DNA of 64,000 nt from Streptomyces luomodiensis (GTDB lineage: Bacteria; Actinomycetota; Actinomycetes; Streptomycetales; Streptomycetaceae): NCBI RefSeq assembly GCF_031679605.1, contig NZ_CP117522.1, positions 4,836,001-4,900,000 on the forward strand, written 5' to 3'. A program made the translations under genes and the position numbers. The notes under the pieces are model-generated. The model did not search any database, had not been told where the DNA came from, and worked only from the letters and a program-made list of their open reading frames with translations. Every line of letters starts with the position of its first letter. Position 1 is the first letter of the stretch. Shown here piece after piece: positions 1-8,562 of this stretch.

Positions 1-613
1 GAGAGGGGCCTCCGGTGCGTTGGGGTGACGTGTGACACATCCCCGCCGCCGATCCGGCGGTGTGACCCCGTCGTCATTGTGGCCACCGGTGCCGCCGCAC
101 CGTCTCGTCCTCGGTTTCGCCTCGCTGATCTTTCTCCGGGGGCGTGCTTCCGGTCGGCTGTCCGTGGTGCATGACGGGCTCCCCTGCGGATTTCCCCATG
201 ATCGTGCCGGGGCGCGCCCGTGCGGCGTTAGGCATCGCTCCGCCCCGGGCGGGTCGCGGCCCTTGCGGTGAGCTCCAGCAGCAGTGCCTGAAGCATCGAC
301 GAGCGGTCGAAAGACGATGGGCCGGCGCATATGAGCTGAAGGGCGATCCGGAAGAGCCATCGGCGTATCAACTGACTGGTGCGCGCTTCCCCGTTCACTG
401 CGTCCCCACCCCCGGTTGCGTGCCTGGCGCGCCATCACGTCCAAGTGGCGCGCCTACCATTGGAGGGCGTGGTGCCGGGATGGGCACAGGTGCGCCGCGG
501 CGGACCGTGGGTACTCCGGGGGCCCGAAGCGGGCGCACTTCGGGTAAAGGCTTAGTAAAGCAGCCATCGACTCCTAGCATGAGTTCCACCGGAGGAACTC
601 GATCGGGGGCGTC
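1..613. other. Intergenic/unassigned left edge
   Basis: No gene can be supported here. The open frames are short and arginine/proline-rich, as expected of shadow frames in GC-rich DNA, and none resembles a known family. The last 100 bases before the regulator at 614 are less GC-rich (a stretch around 548-585) and probably hold its promoter. A GGAGG at about 592 lies too far from the ATG at 614 to be its ribosome binding site. Confidence 0.5.
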
Positions 614-1993
614 ATGAGCAATCGCCGAGAGCCCAATCACCAGCTCGAGGCCTTACTCGCCGAAGCGCGGTTCTCGCGCAAGGGGCTGGCCCGGCGGGTG
701 AGTGAACTCGCGGCCACGCAGGGGCTCAGCGTGCTCTGTGACCACACGTCCGTCGCTCGCTGGCTGTCCGGTTCGGTTCCCAGAGATCCGACCCCGACGC
801 TTCTCGCCCAGGTGTTCTCGCACCACATCGGACGCACGGTGACACCTCGCGACCTCGGCATGGAAATGGCATCCGAGGACCAGACGATCGGCCTCCGCTA
901 TCCCAGAACCCTGGGATGCGCCGTAGAAACGGTCACCCGCTTGTGGAGGTATGACGTGGAACGCCGCGGGTTTCTCACGGACTCGGTCTTCGCTGCCGGA
1001 GCCGTATCGGTCGCCAGCCGCGACTGGCTCATCGGCAGCCCGCGCGAAGACCTCAGTCAGCACAGCAGGTCCACTCGGGTGACGATGGCGGACGTGCGCG
1101 AAGTACGCGCGCTGGGCGATGAATTCGAGCGGCTCAGCCATGAGTTCGGGTCACAGCGGATCCGCCGGCACATGGTGAACTACCTGCGCTACGACGTCGG
1201 GCCGCTGCTGAAGAAATCCCGTACGGACACGGTGGGCCGGGCGCTGTTGCAGACCGCCGCGGAGTTCACCGCCTCGGCGGGCTATATGGCCATCGACTGC
1301 AATCAGCTGAATCTCGCCGAGCGCTACTACATCCAGGCTCTCGCCCTGGCCAGCGCCGCCGATTCACGGCATTACGGAGCGCAGGTGATGGCCACGCACA
1401 TGGGCCATCTCGCGCTCTACGCCGAGCATCCGGCCGAGGCGGTGCAGCTGGCCGAGGCGGCTCGGGCCGGGGGCCGGCAGAACGGCGAGCCCCTCGGCAT
1501 CGCGGTGTCCTGGGTGGTCGAAGCGCGCGGCCACGCCCGGATGGGCGACGCCCGAGCCTGCGGCCGGGCGCTGTCGGAGGCGGAACGGCACTTCGGCCGG
1601 TCGGGCCCGGCCCATGATTCACCGCCGTATCTGCGGTATTTCAAGGAGGCATATCTGGCGGATGCCTTCGCGCACTGCTTCAGGGATCTCAACCAGCCGA
1701 AGAAGGCCAGTGAGTACGCGATGGCCGCATTGCGCGATCTGCCCGCGACACATATGCGCCGACGGGCCATCAACACCGGGATTCTCGCGCATGCCAATCT
1801 GTCGAAGGACGAACCGGAGGAGGCCGCGCGGCACGGTCTCGAGGCGGTGCGGCTGACACGTCAGCTGCATTCCCCGCGGGCCTTTCGCCGGATCGCCCGG
1901 CTGCGCAAGCGTTTCGATCCGTACCGGCAGGCACCGGGCGTCGCCGCGTTCCTGGAGCAGGCCGACGGTCTTGTCGCGGACGCTGCTGTATGA
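614..1993 (+). CDS. HTH/TPR transcriptional regulator, NsdA-like
   Basis: Cytoplasmic DNA-binding regulator of 459 residues. The N-terminus (about residues 10-80) is a helix-turn-helix region with the pattern SRKGLARRV...HTSVARWLSG..PRDPTP, as in the NsdA-like regulators of Streptomyces that combine an Xre-like domain with TPR-like helices. The rest (about 150-450) is helical and alanine-rich with TPR-like stretches (AERYYIQALALA, ASEYAMAALRDL). NsdA itself represses differentiation and antibiotic production; whether this paralogue does so is inference. The gene is monocistronic. The ATG at 614 keeps the whole HTH. A 17-bp tandem repeat begins at its stop codon. Confidence 0.75.
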   Translation: MSNRREPNHQLEALLAEARFSRKGLARRVSELAATQGLSVLCDHTSVARWLSGSVPRDPTPTLLAQVFSHHIGRTVTPRDLGMEMASEDQTIGLRYPRTLGCAVETVTRLWRYDVERRGFLTDSVFAAGAVSVASRDWLIGSPREDLSQHSRSTRVTMADVREVRALGDEFERLSHEFGSQRIRRHMVNYLRYDVGPLLKKSRTDTVGRALLQTAAEFTASAGYMAIDCNQLNLAERYYIQALALASAADSRHYGAQVMATHMGHLALYAEHPAEAVQLAEAARAGGRQNGEPLGIAVSWVVEARGHARMGDARACGRALSEAERHFGRSGPAHDSPPYLRYFKEAYLADAFAHCFRDLNQPKKASEYAMAALRDLPATHMRRRAINTGILAHANLSKDEPEEAARHGLEAVRLTRQLHSPRAFRRIARLRKRFDPYRQAPGVAAFLEQADGLVADAAV

Positions 1994-2075
1994 GCGGGGC
2001 GCTGCTGTCTGAGCGGCGCTGCTGTCTGACCGGCGCTGCCGTATGAGCGGCGCTGCTGCCTGAAAGGTGCTGCTG
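1979..2075. repeat. 17-bp tandem repeat across the stop codon of the NsdA-like gene
   Basis: About five imperfect copies of GGCGCTGCTGTCTGAGC run from the last codons of the upstream gene into the intergenic space. Each of the first units carries TGA at the same place, so the true stop is simply the first of a series. The copies differ by one to three bases. There are no spacers. Confidence 0.85.
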
Positions 2076-2085
2076 CCCGCATCTC

Positions 2086-2727
2086 TCAGAGCTGGTCGGT
2101 GAGGTCGGGGCCGAGGCCGTCGATCTCGTCGGGTTCGGCGATGCCATAGCCCTCGGCGCATCCGAAGTATGTGGGCTCGCCGGGCCGGGCCGGGGTGCCG
2201 AGCAGGGAGTCGAGGGCCCGCAGGGCCGCGGCCAGGCGGGGCGCGTTGCGGCGCTGGACGTCCGGGTGGGGGACGCCCCGGAAGTCGTAGCGGCCCCAGA
2301 TGTCGTGGAACACCTCGACGTCCGCCGTCAGAGCGTGGTCGTCCGGGTCGACCGTCAGCACGACGAGATCGCGCTCACGCCGCTCCCCGCCCTCGGCGTC
2401 GAACCATGTGCCCTTACCGGTGACGGCGATGGGTCCGACCTGGGCGTCCGGGTACCCCACGGGGCGGCTCCGCCGGATGCGCCGGGCCAGTTCCGCCGCG
2501 TCGAACCGGCCCATGACCGGCAGCCGCGTGAGTACGCCGATGCCGCCGACGCCATGGACGAACCACATCCACTCCAGGACGTCCGCCTCCAACAGCCCGT
2601 GCTCCCTCAGCACGGCCGACATCCGCGCCGCCGTCATCAGCGCCGGCTCCAGACCGGGGGCGGCGAAGGCGTCCAATTCCCATTCCCACGAGGCGCATTC
2701 CCGCGGCGCGCGCATCAAGAAGGACAT
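2086..2727 (-). CDS. Hypothetical protein
   Basis: A 213-residue soluble protein that I do not recognise. It is acidic and has no signal peptide or membrane segment. The N-terminus is rich in Trp, Glu and Leu (WEWELDAF, DVLEWMWFVHGVGG). Codon use matches the host, with strong G/C at third positions, so it looks like a genuine gene. It follows the gene at 2744-3202 by 16 bases on the same strand, probably as an operon. Small unknown pairs like this in Streptomyces are sometimes immunity or antitoxin-type proteins, but nothing here proves that. Confidence 0.6.
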   Translation of the reverse strand: MSFLMRAPRECASWEWELDAFAAPGLEPALMTAARMSAVLREHGLLEADVLEWMWFVHGVGGIGVLTRLPVMGRFDAAELARRIRRSRPVGYPDAQVGPIAVTGKGTWFDAEGGERRERDLVVLTVDPDDHALTADVEVFHDIWGRYDFRGVPHPDVQRRNAPRLAAALRALDSLLGTPARPGEPTYFGCAEGYGIAEPDEIDGLGPDLTDQL

Positions 2728-2743
2728 GCTTGTCTCGGTCTCT

Positions 2744-3202
2744 TCACCTCGCGGCCAGCCCCAGCACGGCTTCCGCGTTGGCCAGCATCCGTGCGATGTC
2801 GATGGGGAGGTGCTGGAACTCCTCCATCACGACGTCGTACGGCTCCACCCGGCGGGTCTGTCCATCGCGGCCCTCGGTCTCGATGAGATAGCGGTAACCG
2901 GCCGGGGAGCTCCGGTCGTCGACTTTCCTCCAGGCCGCTCCATGGCGTCGTACCAGCACATCGCCCAGGTAGGAGGTCAGGTCCGTGTGCAGCGTGATCC
3001 AGTCCGACTGCTCGAATTCACCGAGCGGCAGCCGGTCCACATAGTGCTGAAGGCCGGGCATGAGCGCCAAGGCGTCCTCCGCGTACCGCGCGGGCGCCAC
3101 CCCGAGCATCATCGCGAGTCCGACGACGTTGCGGTGCGCCCCTTCCGCCCACTCCACGGCCTCCGCGGCCGTCCCCTCCGGTGTTGTGTTCCGCATCCGC
3201 AC
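2744..3202 (-). CDS. Hypothetical protein
   Basis: A 152-residue soluble protein of unknown function, first gene of a probable two-gene operon with 2086-2727. It is helical and acidic with no visible catalytic motif (EAVEWAEGAHRNVVGLAMML near the N-terminus, ARMLANAEAVLGLAAR at the C-terminus). The start could be the GTG at 3202 or the ATG six bases inside; neither has a clear ribosome binding site. The next gene upstream on this strand ends about 27 bases away, so the cluster 5202-2086 may be one transcript. Confidence 0.6.
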   Translation of the reverse strand: MRMRNTTPEGTAAEAVEWAEGAHRNVVGLAMMLGVAPARYAEDALALMPGLQHYVDRLPLGEFEQSDWITLHTDLTSYLGDVLVRRHGAAWRKVDDRSSPAGYRYLIETEGRDGQTRRVEPYDVVMEEFQHLPIDIARMLANAEAVLGLAAR

Positions 3203-3228
3203 AGCATTTCAGCCACGCCGGCCGACCG

Positions 3229-4779
3229 CTATGGGCGGCTCAGTGAGCGGGTGATGCCCGCCGCGATGGTGGTGGCCAGGATCCAGCCGGTGACGATGAG
3301 GGTGTAGGAGAGCCACTGGCACCAGCCCTGTGGCGCGAAGGCCGACTGCTGACCGAAATCGGTGATCGGCAGCAGCAGGTCCACGGTGTAGAAGACGGGG
3401 TTGAAATCGGGGGCCTCGTCCGCCTTCAGGGGACGGGGCCGGTCCAGGGTGAAGGCGATGGCGCCGGTGAGGAGGAGGGCCAACAGCCATCCGGCGGCGC
3501 GCATGGGACGGAAGCCGTAGCCGACGGTGATGTCCTGGAGGTGGCCCCAGGCCCTGGCGTACGGGGGGAGGGTGCGGCGGTGCCTGCGGAGCTTGGCGAG
3601 TTGGACGGTGCGGGCGGCGGCGTCGTCGCCCGCGGTGCGGTAGGCGGCGGTCAGCTGCTCGTAGGCGTACGGCAGATAGCCCGACTCCTCGCGCTCCAGC
3701 AGCGGCAGACGCTGTTCGGCGGGGAGGTCGGGAGTGAGTCTGCGATAGCTGAGGCCGTCGATCCTGACCCGGTCGGGCCAGGTCTCCGGGGCGATGTGCA
3801 GCAGATCGGCCTGGCAGCCACGGAGGTTCACCGTGCCCTCGATCGGGGCGGCCGCGCGCAGCCACAGCTCACCTATCACACAGCTGCTGGCGCGCAGGGC
3901 CTGGCCGCCGGGGTTGGAGAGCCGGGCGTAGGCGAGGTTCAGGTGACGGGGGATTCTGGCGCCGCTGATGTTGACGCGGCCATGGGCGCGCAGCCGCATC
4001 GCGCGCAGGTCGGTGCCGACCGACAGGGTCTCGGCGTGCAGGGCGTTGTGGCCGGGGTGGTGCAGTACGGCGTCGTTGAGATTGACCTCACCGGTGACGG
4101 TGGCCCCGTTCAGCCGGACCTGGCCGTGGGACACGAGCCCGGCGGCGGCTATGTCGTTGCCCACGACCACATGGTTGAGCTCCAGCGCCGGCTCCTGGAG
4201 TGTGTCGGGGTCCGGGGTGCCAGGGGTGTGCTGCCCACTGGGTACGGTGTGCGATCCATCGGGGTTGTCGGGTCCGTCAGGGGCTTCCGGGGAGACGCCC
4301 AGACGCGCTCCGTCGAGGAAGATCGCCCCGGCGATCTGGGATCCCGCGAGCCTTACGGGGCCCGCGATACGGCAGCGGCTCATCCGCAGCACGCCCTCGA
4401 CGCGGAGCGCTCCCGCGGTGAGGGCGGGCAGCACGGAATCGCTGAGCACCAGGGCGCGCAGCTGCGCCCCGTAGAGCATCGGGCCTTCGGTGAAGTGGCA
4501 GGAGCGCAGCCGTATGGAGTGCTGGACCACCCCGTATCGGAGGTCGAGGCGCCCGGTGATGCGCGCACCCGCCAGCTTCAGCCCCGCTATCTCCCCGCTC
4601 CGGCTCTCCCCGCCGACCAGCAATGCCCGCAGTACCTCGGCCCGTACGGTCCGCTCGGGACCCCATGCCGCACCGGCCGCCGGGTCGTCATCGGCGCTTT
4701 CGCGCAGATCGACGCCCTCGCCCAGCGGGAACGCCGCCCAGACGCGGCGCTCGGCTGGGGTCAGGTCGGCGATCTCCAT
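3229..4779 (-). CDS. Membrane protein with N-terminal repeat domain, often annotated oxidoreductase
   Basis: 516 residues. The N-terminal two thirds contain degenerate beta-helix-like repeats typical of pentapeptide-like proteins (ITGRLDLRYG, IAGPVRLAGSQIAGAIFLDG, VTGEVNLNDAV, EGTVNLRGCQADLL). The C-terminus has two hydrophobic segments (about 430-450 and 485-505) separated by a short loop (NPVFYTVDLLLPITDFGQ), a layout like a small pore or anchor. Streptomyces homologues are usually called membrane oxidoreductases, but I see no nucleotide-binding motif, so that name is doubtful. It starts 9 bases after the MazG-like gene, so they are probably co-transcribed. Confidence 0.7.
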   Translation of the reverse strand: MEIADLTPAERRVWAAFPLGEGVDLRESADDDPAAGAAWGPERTVRAEVLRALLVGGESRSGEIAGLKLAGARITGRLDLRYGVVQHSIRLRSCHFTEGPMLYGAQLRALVLSDSVLPALTAGALRVEGVLRMSRCRIAGPVRLAGSQIAGAIFLDGARLGVSPEAPDGPDNPDGSHTVPSGQHTPGTPDPDTLQEPALELNHVVVGNDIAAAGLVSHGQVRLNGATVTGEVNLNDAVLHHPGHNALHAETLSVGTDLRAMRLRAHGRVNISGARIPRHLNLAYARLSNPGGQALRASSCVIGELWLRAAAPIEGTVNLRGCQADLLHIAPETWPDRVRIDGLSYRRLTPDLPAEQRLPLLEREESGYLPYAYEQLTAAYRTAGDDAAARTVQLAKLRRHRRTLPPYARAWGHLQDITVGYGFRPMRAAGWLLALLLTGAIAFTLDRPRPLKADEAPDFNPVFYTVDLLLPITDFGQQSAFAPQGWCQWLSYTLIVTGWILATTIAAGITRSLSRP

Positions 4780-4788
4780 CGGCGGGGC

Positions 4789-5202
4789 CTATTCGGCCGT
4801 GCCCGGCCGGCCCGGCCAGCCCTGGCGGCGCAGGACGGCCGGGATGTCGGGGGCCTGGTAGTGGTCGCCCTTGAGGACCTTGCCGTCGGCGCGCAGGGTG
4901 GGACGGCCGTCGGGGCCGAGTTTGGTCATGTTGGCCCGGTGGATCTCGGCGATCACCGCGTCGAGGTCGATGCCGTGGACCAGGGCGGTGCCGTAGGCGA
5001 CGTAGACGACGTCGGCCAGCTCATGGGCGAGGTGATCGAGGGTGCCGTGGGCGCTCGCCTCGGCTACTTCGGCGCACTCCTCGGCCAGCAGGTTCTGGCG
5101 GTGGGCGGCGAGTTGCGGTGGGACCTCGGTGGGGGTCGTACGGGCGTCGAGGCCGAAGGCCAGGTGGAATTCGCGGACGAGGTCGGCGGGAGAGGGACGC
5201 AT
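4789..5202 (-). CDS. MazG-like nucleotide pyrophosphohydrolase
   Basis: A 137-residue protein of the all-alpha NTP pyrophosphatase superfamily, which hydrolyses (d)NTPs to the monophosphate and PPi with Mg2+. The metal-binding pattern is present: EECAEVAEA (about residues 41-49) followed by HELADVVYVAYG (about 60-71), the E-x3-E plus D arrangement. The C-terminal lysine-containing tail (KVLKGDHYQAPDI) is common in these short forms. It could be a house-cleaning enzyme. It precedes a membrane protein gene in an apparent operon and faces away from terD. Confidence 0.8.
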   Translation of the reverse strand: MRPSPADLVREFHLAFGLDARTTPTEVPPQLAAHRQNLLAEECAEVAEASAHGTLDHLAHELADVVYVAYGTALVHGIDLDAVIAEIHRANMTKLGPDGRPTLRADGKVLKGDHYQAPDIPAVLRRQGWPGRPGTAE

Positions 5203-5308
5203 TCGTCCGATCGTACGTGTGCGCTGTGCGCTCCCGCCGGATCACGCCAATCCCCCGCCCCCCCCCGCTAATCCCGCACCGGCTCCCGCGCCTCCGGCTC
5301 CGCCAACT

Positions 5309-5324
5309 TCTACAGTGTTGTAGA
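5309..5324. promoter_or_regulatory. Inverted repeat TCTACA-N4-TGTAGA upstream of terD
   Basis: A perfect 6+6 palindrome with a GTGT spacer, preceded by AACT, ending 37 bases before the terD start codon. The same arms, with the same preceding AACT, occur upstream of the terB-like gene (56009-56024). It is AT-rich compared with its surroundings. It is read as an operator for a dimeric repressor or activator; the regulator is unknown. Confidence 0.7.
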
Positions 5325-5361
5325 TTTTGGAGTCCGGTCCATCGAGTACCAGGAGGAGATC

Positions 5362-5937
5362 GTGGGAGTTTCCCTGTCCAAAGGCGGCAATGTCTCGCTG
5401 AGCAAGGAGGCGCCGGGCCTGAGCGCGGTCGTCGTCGGCCTGGGCTGGGACGTGCGGACGACGACGGGCACCGACTACGACCTCGACGCCAGCGCCCTGC
5501 TGTGCGACGAGGCCGGGAAGGTCGCCTCCAACCAGCACTTCGTCTTCTACAACAACCTCACCAGCCCCGACGGTTCGGTCGAGCACACCGGCGACAACCT
5601 GACCGGTGAGGGCGAGGGCGATGACGAGGCCATCAAGGTCAACCTGGCCGCGGTGCCCGCCGAGATCGCCAGGATCGTCTTCCCGGTCTCCATCCACGAC
5701 GCCGACAGCCGCGGCCAGAGCTTCGGCCAGGTCCGCAACGCCTTCATCCGGGTGGTCAACCAGGCCGACAACGCCGAACTCGCCCGCTACGACCTGAGCG
5801 AGGACGCGGCGACCGAGACGGCGATGGTCTTCGGCGAGCTCTACCGCCATGGCGCGGAGTGGAAGTTCCGCGCGGTCGGCCAGGGGTACGCCTCGGGTCT
5901 GGCGGGCATCGCCTCCGACTTCGGCGTCAATCTCTGA
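5362..5937 (+). CDS. TerD family protein
   Basis: 191-residue TerD-domain protein. The family consists of cytoplasmic calcium-binding beta-sandwich proteins linked to tellurite, phage and stress responses, and to differentiation in Streptomyces. The usual landmarks are present: [15 protein letters not shown] at the N-terminus, [38 protein letters not shown] with its acidic calcium-binding residues, and the C-terminal [14 protein letters not shown]. The length is typical. The GTG start at 5362 is fixed by AGGAGGAG at 5351. The gene is alone, with no terABCEF cluster, and has the palindrome at 5309-5324 in its promoter region. Confidence 0.93.
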   Translation: MGVSLSKGGNVSLSKEAPGLSAVVVGLGWDVRTTTGTDYDLDASALLCDEAGKVASNQHFVFYNNLTSPDGSVEHTGDNLTGEGEGDDEAIKVNLAAVPAEIARIVFPVSIHDADSRGQSFGQVRNAFIRVVNQADNAELARYDLSEDAATETAMVFGELYRHGAEWKFRAVGQGYASGLAGIASDFGVNL

Positions 5938-5964
5938 TCCCGGTCTCCGGCCGCCGGGACGGCC

Positions 5965-6370
5965 TTACCCCTGGTCGTCGAGCGCGTCGATGACCGTGCG
6001 GGCCTCCTGAAGGGTGGCCGTCAGATCCCTGGGCGTGGTGGCGTCGCCGACGGTGTGGCGGCCCGGAGCGGGGTGTGCGGCCAGTGTCCCAGCAGTACCA
6101 CCTGATGGCCTCGTCCCGCCGCCTCGGCGGCTCCCTGGAGGCCGGCGGCACCGGAGCCCAGGACGGTGACGCGCGAGGGAGGTACGGGGGACGCGCCGAC
6201 CGACGAGGCTCGGCCGCCGCGTCCCCAGCCCGGGTCGGCCGGGCAACCCGTGGCGCGGCCCGCGTGCGCCTCACCCCAGCAGGCACCGCAGTAGACGCAG
6301 GGCCGGATCTCCGCCTCCCGTCCCGCCCGTGTCCTCGCCGGGAGGGCGGCGTCCGCGCTCATGCCCATGC
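5965..6370 (-). pseudogene. Remnant of an old-yellow-enzyme type FMN/FAD/Fe-S oxidoreductase
   Basis: Two frames read from high to low coordinates carry pieces of one enzyme of the 2,4-dienoyl-CoA reductase/trimethylamine dehydrogenase class. The first (about 6370-6110) has the Fe-S cysteine region RPCVYCGACWG followed by GCPADPGWG and a Rossmann FAD motif, VTVLGSGAAGLQGAAEAAGR. The second (about 6060-5965, another frame) has the family C-terminus, HTVGDATTPRDLTATLQEAR. The FMN barrel is missing, most of the FAD domain is deleted and the frame shifts, so this is a decayed gene. Frame boundaries are approximate. Confidence 0.7.
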
Positions 6371-6467
6371 CGGGGACCGGCACCCCCGCCCCCGGCCGGG
6401 CGTGCCGGGACCGCTGCCCGTCCGCGCCCCGTAGCACCTTTCGCGCCGCCCGAGAGACAATTCGAGG

Positions 6468-6884
6468 GTGACCGAGCGCAAGCCTCCGGGCATCAGCTTC
6501 GAGACATGGGCCGACCGGCAGATCCGCGAGGCGGAGGAACGCGGCGCGTTCGCCGACCTTCCCGGCAAGGGAAAGCCTCTCCCCGGCCTCAACAGGCCCT
6601 ATGACGATCTGTGGTGGGTCAAGGAGAAGATGGCCCGCGAGAACCTGTCGTTCCTGCCCCCGACACTCGTGCTGCGCAAAGAGGCGGAGGACGCGCTCGC
6701 CGCCGTCGAGAAGGCGCCGTCGGAGCGGGTGGTGCGGGAGATCCTCGCGGACGTCAACGACAAGATCCGTGAGGCGATCCGGCGGCCCCCGCCCGGCCCG
6801 CCGCTCAATCTCGCCCCCTTCGACATCGACGAGATCGTCCGGGAGTGGCGAGAGCGCCGGGACCCGCCGGCACACGCGGACTGA
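6468..6884 (+). CDS. DUF1992 domain protein (DnaJC28-like)
   Basis: 138 residues. The whole protein is one DUF1992 domain, the conserved module also found in eukaryotic DNAJC28 without a J domain. The signature is clear: ISFETWADRQIREAEERGAF, LPGKGKPLP and the aromatic LWWVKEKMARENLSFLPPTL. The function is unknown and the protein is soluble. The start is GTG at 6468. It is flanked by the decayed oxidoreductase and a convergent VOC gene and is probably monocistronic. Confidence 0.85.
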   Translation: MTERKPPGISFETWADRQIREAEERGAFADLPGKGKPLPGLNRPYDDLWWVKEKMARENLSFLPPTLVLRKEAEDALAAVEKAPSERVVREILADVNDKIREAIRRPPPGPPLNLAPFDIDEIVREWRERRDPPAHAD

Positions 6885-6988
6885 CCGCTGCGCAAGCGGC
6901 CAGGAAGACGGCCGGGACGCCATGTGCCCCGGCCCGTCACCGGGTCACCGGCCCGTCACCGTGGTTCAGGGTCGCCCGTCGCCCGGGA

Positions 6989-7375
6989 CTACTCCTCGTT
7001 GCCGTACGGGCGGGTGATGATCTCCATGCCATGACCGGCCGGGTCCAGGAAATACAGCCCGCGCCCGCCGTAATGATGGTTGATCTCGCCCGGCTGCTTC
7101 AGATGGGGATCGGCGTAGTACGTGACCCCCTGCTCCCGGATCCGCGCGAAGGCCGCGTCGAACTCCTCGTCCGAGATGAGGAACGCGTAGTGCTGCATGA
7201 CGATCGACTCGCCGGGGATGGTGGCGAAGTCCAGGGTGACGCCGTTACTGGTCTCCACCGGAACGAACGGCCCCCACGCTTCTCCCACTTCGAGGCCGAG
7301 GATGTTCGCCAGGAACTCCGCGGATGCGTGGTTGTCCAGAGAGTGGACGATCGTGTGATTCAACTCGACTGACAC
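6989..7375 (-). CDS. VOC family protein (glyoxalase-like)
   Basis: 128-residue single-domain member of the vicinal oxygen chelate superfamily. It begins with a metal-ligand type histidine strand (VELNHTIVHSLDN) and ends with FLDPAGHGMEIITRPYG, where the conserved Glu sits near the C-terminus. The substrate cannot be deduced; relatives include dioxygenases, glyoxalases and antibiotic-binding proteins. I chose the GTG at 7375 because the extension upstream of it is arginine-rich and unlike the family. It faces the DUF1992 gene convergently. Confidence 0.8.
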   Translation of the reverse strand: MSVELNHTIVHSLDNHASAEFLANILGLEVGEAWGPFVPVETSNGVTLDFATIPGESIVMQHYAFLISDEEFDAAFARIREQGVTYYADPHLKQPGEINHHYGGRGLYFLDPAGHGMEIITRPYGNEE

Positions 7376-7500
7376 TGTGGAATGCCTCCGTAAGGCAATC
7401 TCACGGACACCTCCATGCCTCACCCGGCCGGTGACCGACACGCGATGCCGTACCTCCGATGCTAGGCGGCACCGCATACCGCCGTCGAGGCCGTGGACGC

Positions 7501-8328
7501 TCAGCTCCGGTCCGCGGAATCCCCGGCGTCGGGCAACTTCTTGACAGCCGCCACATAGAAGATCCCGCCCTCCGGGTCGCGCAGCGCCGCGATGCGCCCA
7601 TAGGGGGTGTCGATGGGCTGGGAGAGCACGCCGCCGCCGAGCTCCGCGCCGCGTCCGGCCACCTCGTCGACGTCCTTCACACAGAAGTAGACCCGCCAGC
7701 GGGGCCGGACGTTCGGGTCCGGGGCGGCCTCGATGGCGCCGCCGCGCAGCCCGGCGACCGCCTTACCGTCGATATGGAGAACCACCCGGTCGTGTTCGAA
7801 GCGGACGTCGCAGCGCTCCCGCTCATGGCTGTCCCAGCCGAAGACCTGCCCGTAGAAGAGCGCCGCCTCGAAGGCGTCGCGGGTGCGCAGCTCCAGCCAT
7901 ACGGGCGCGCCGGGTCTGCGCTCGCCCCACCAGGCGGAGGTCAGATCGCCCTCCCAGATGCCGAAGTTGGCCCCGTCCGGGTCGGCCGCCCAGGCCACCC
8001 GGCCGCTGCCGAACTCCAGCGGCCCGACCGCGACCGTGCCCCCGCGCTCCTGGATGCGCGAGGCCACCTCGTCCGCGCTGTCCGCCGCGAAGTACGTGGT
8101 CCAGGTGACCGGGAGGGCCACACCCGCCGACGGGGACGAGGCGCCGATGCCGACGGTCGGTACGCCTCCCTCGGTGTACGCGACGGTGTAACGGCCGTGA
8201 CCCTGCCGGGTGGGACGGAAACCCCATCCGAAGAGCTCTCCGTAGAAGGCGTGCGCGCGGTTCAGGTCCGCCGCCATGAGACTCACCCAGCACGGCGCGC
8301 CCTGGACGGCACGGAACCTCTCCCGCAA
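7501..8328 (-). CDS. VOC family protein with two glyoxalase-like halves
   Basis: 275 residues holding two VOC modules, each with the FYG(E/Q)(L/V)FGW motif: HAFYGELFGWGF near residue 30 and ALFYGQVFGWDS near 160. Both halves end in DPxGxxFxxW or the related DPEGGIFYVA. This is the layout of the bleomycin-resistance/27 kDa antigen-like hydroxylase family. The substrate is unknown. The best start is TTG at 8328 with GAGG about 9 bases before it; no ATG or GTG preserves the first strand. It is divergent from the P450 gene at 8563. Confidence 0.82.
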   Translation of the reverse strand: MRERFRAVQGAPCWVSLMAADLNRAHAFYGELFGWGFRPTRQGHGRYTVAYTEGGVPTVGIGASSPSAGVALPVTWTTYFAADSADEVASRIQERGGTVAVGPLEFGSGRVAWAADPDGANFGIWEGDLTSAWWGERRPGAPVWLELRTRDAFEAALFYGQVFGWDSHERERCDVRFEHDRVVLHIDGKAVAGLRGGAIEAAPDPNVRPRWRVYFCVKDVDEVAGRGAELGGGVLSQPIDTPYGRIAALRDPEGGIFYVAAVKKLPDAGDSADRS

Positions 8329-8562
8329 GGCCGCTCACCTCACTCGTTTCCCCGGGGACGCCGCGGGGCGTCCCGCGGGCAGCCGTCATCGCTCGCGCCT
8401 CAGGCCCGATATCTCCACTTTCCTCCGATTTCGCGTTCGGCGCCACCTTGATGACCCTCGGCGCGCCCCGGGGAGGGAGCGGGCGCGTTGTGGCGCATCA
8501 CACCGGGGCACGTCCGACACCGGGGCGTGGCCGATCGGCCGCGGCAGGGCAGTATTGCGCCC

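Noticed and set aside
144..617. A 157-codon ORF before the NsdA-like gene
   Set aside because: Arg/Gly/Pro-rich, no ribosome binding site, no similarity to a known family, and it runs into the start of the real gene.
3541..5271. A 576-codon plus-strand frame
   Set aside because: Antisense to the membrane protein and MazG-like genes, both of which carry family motifs.
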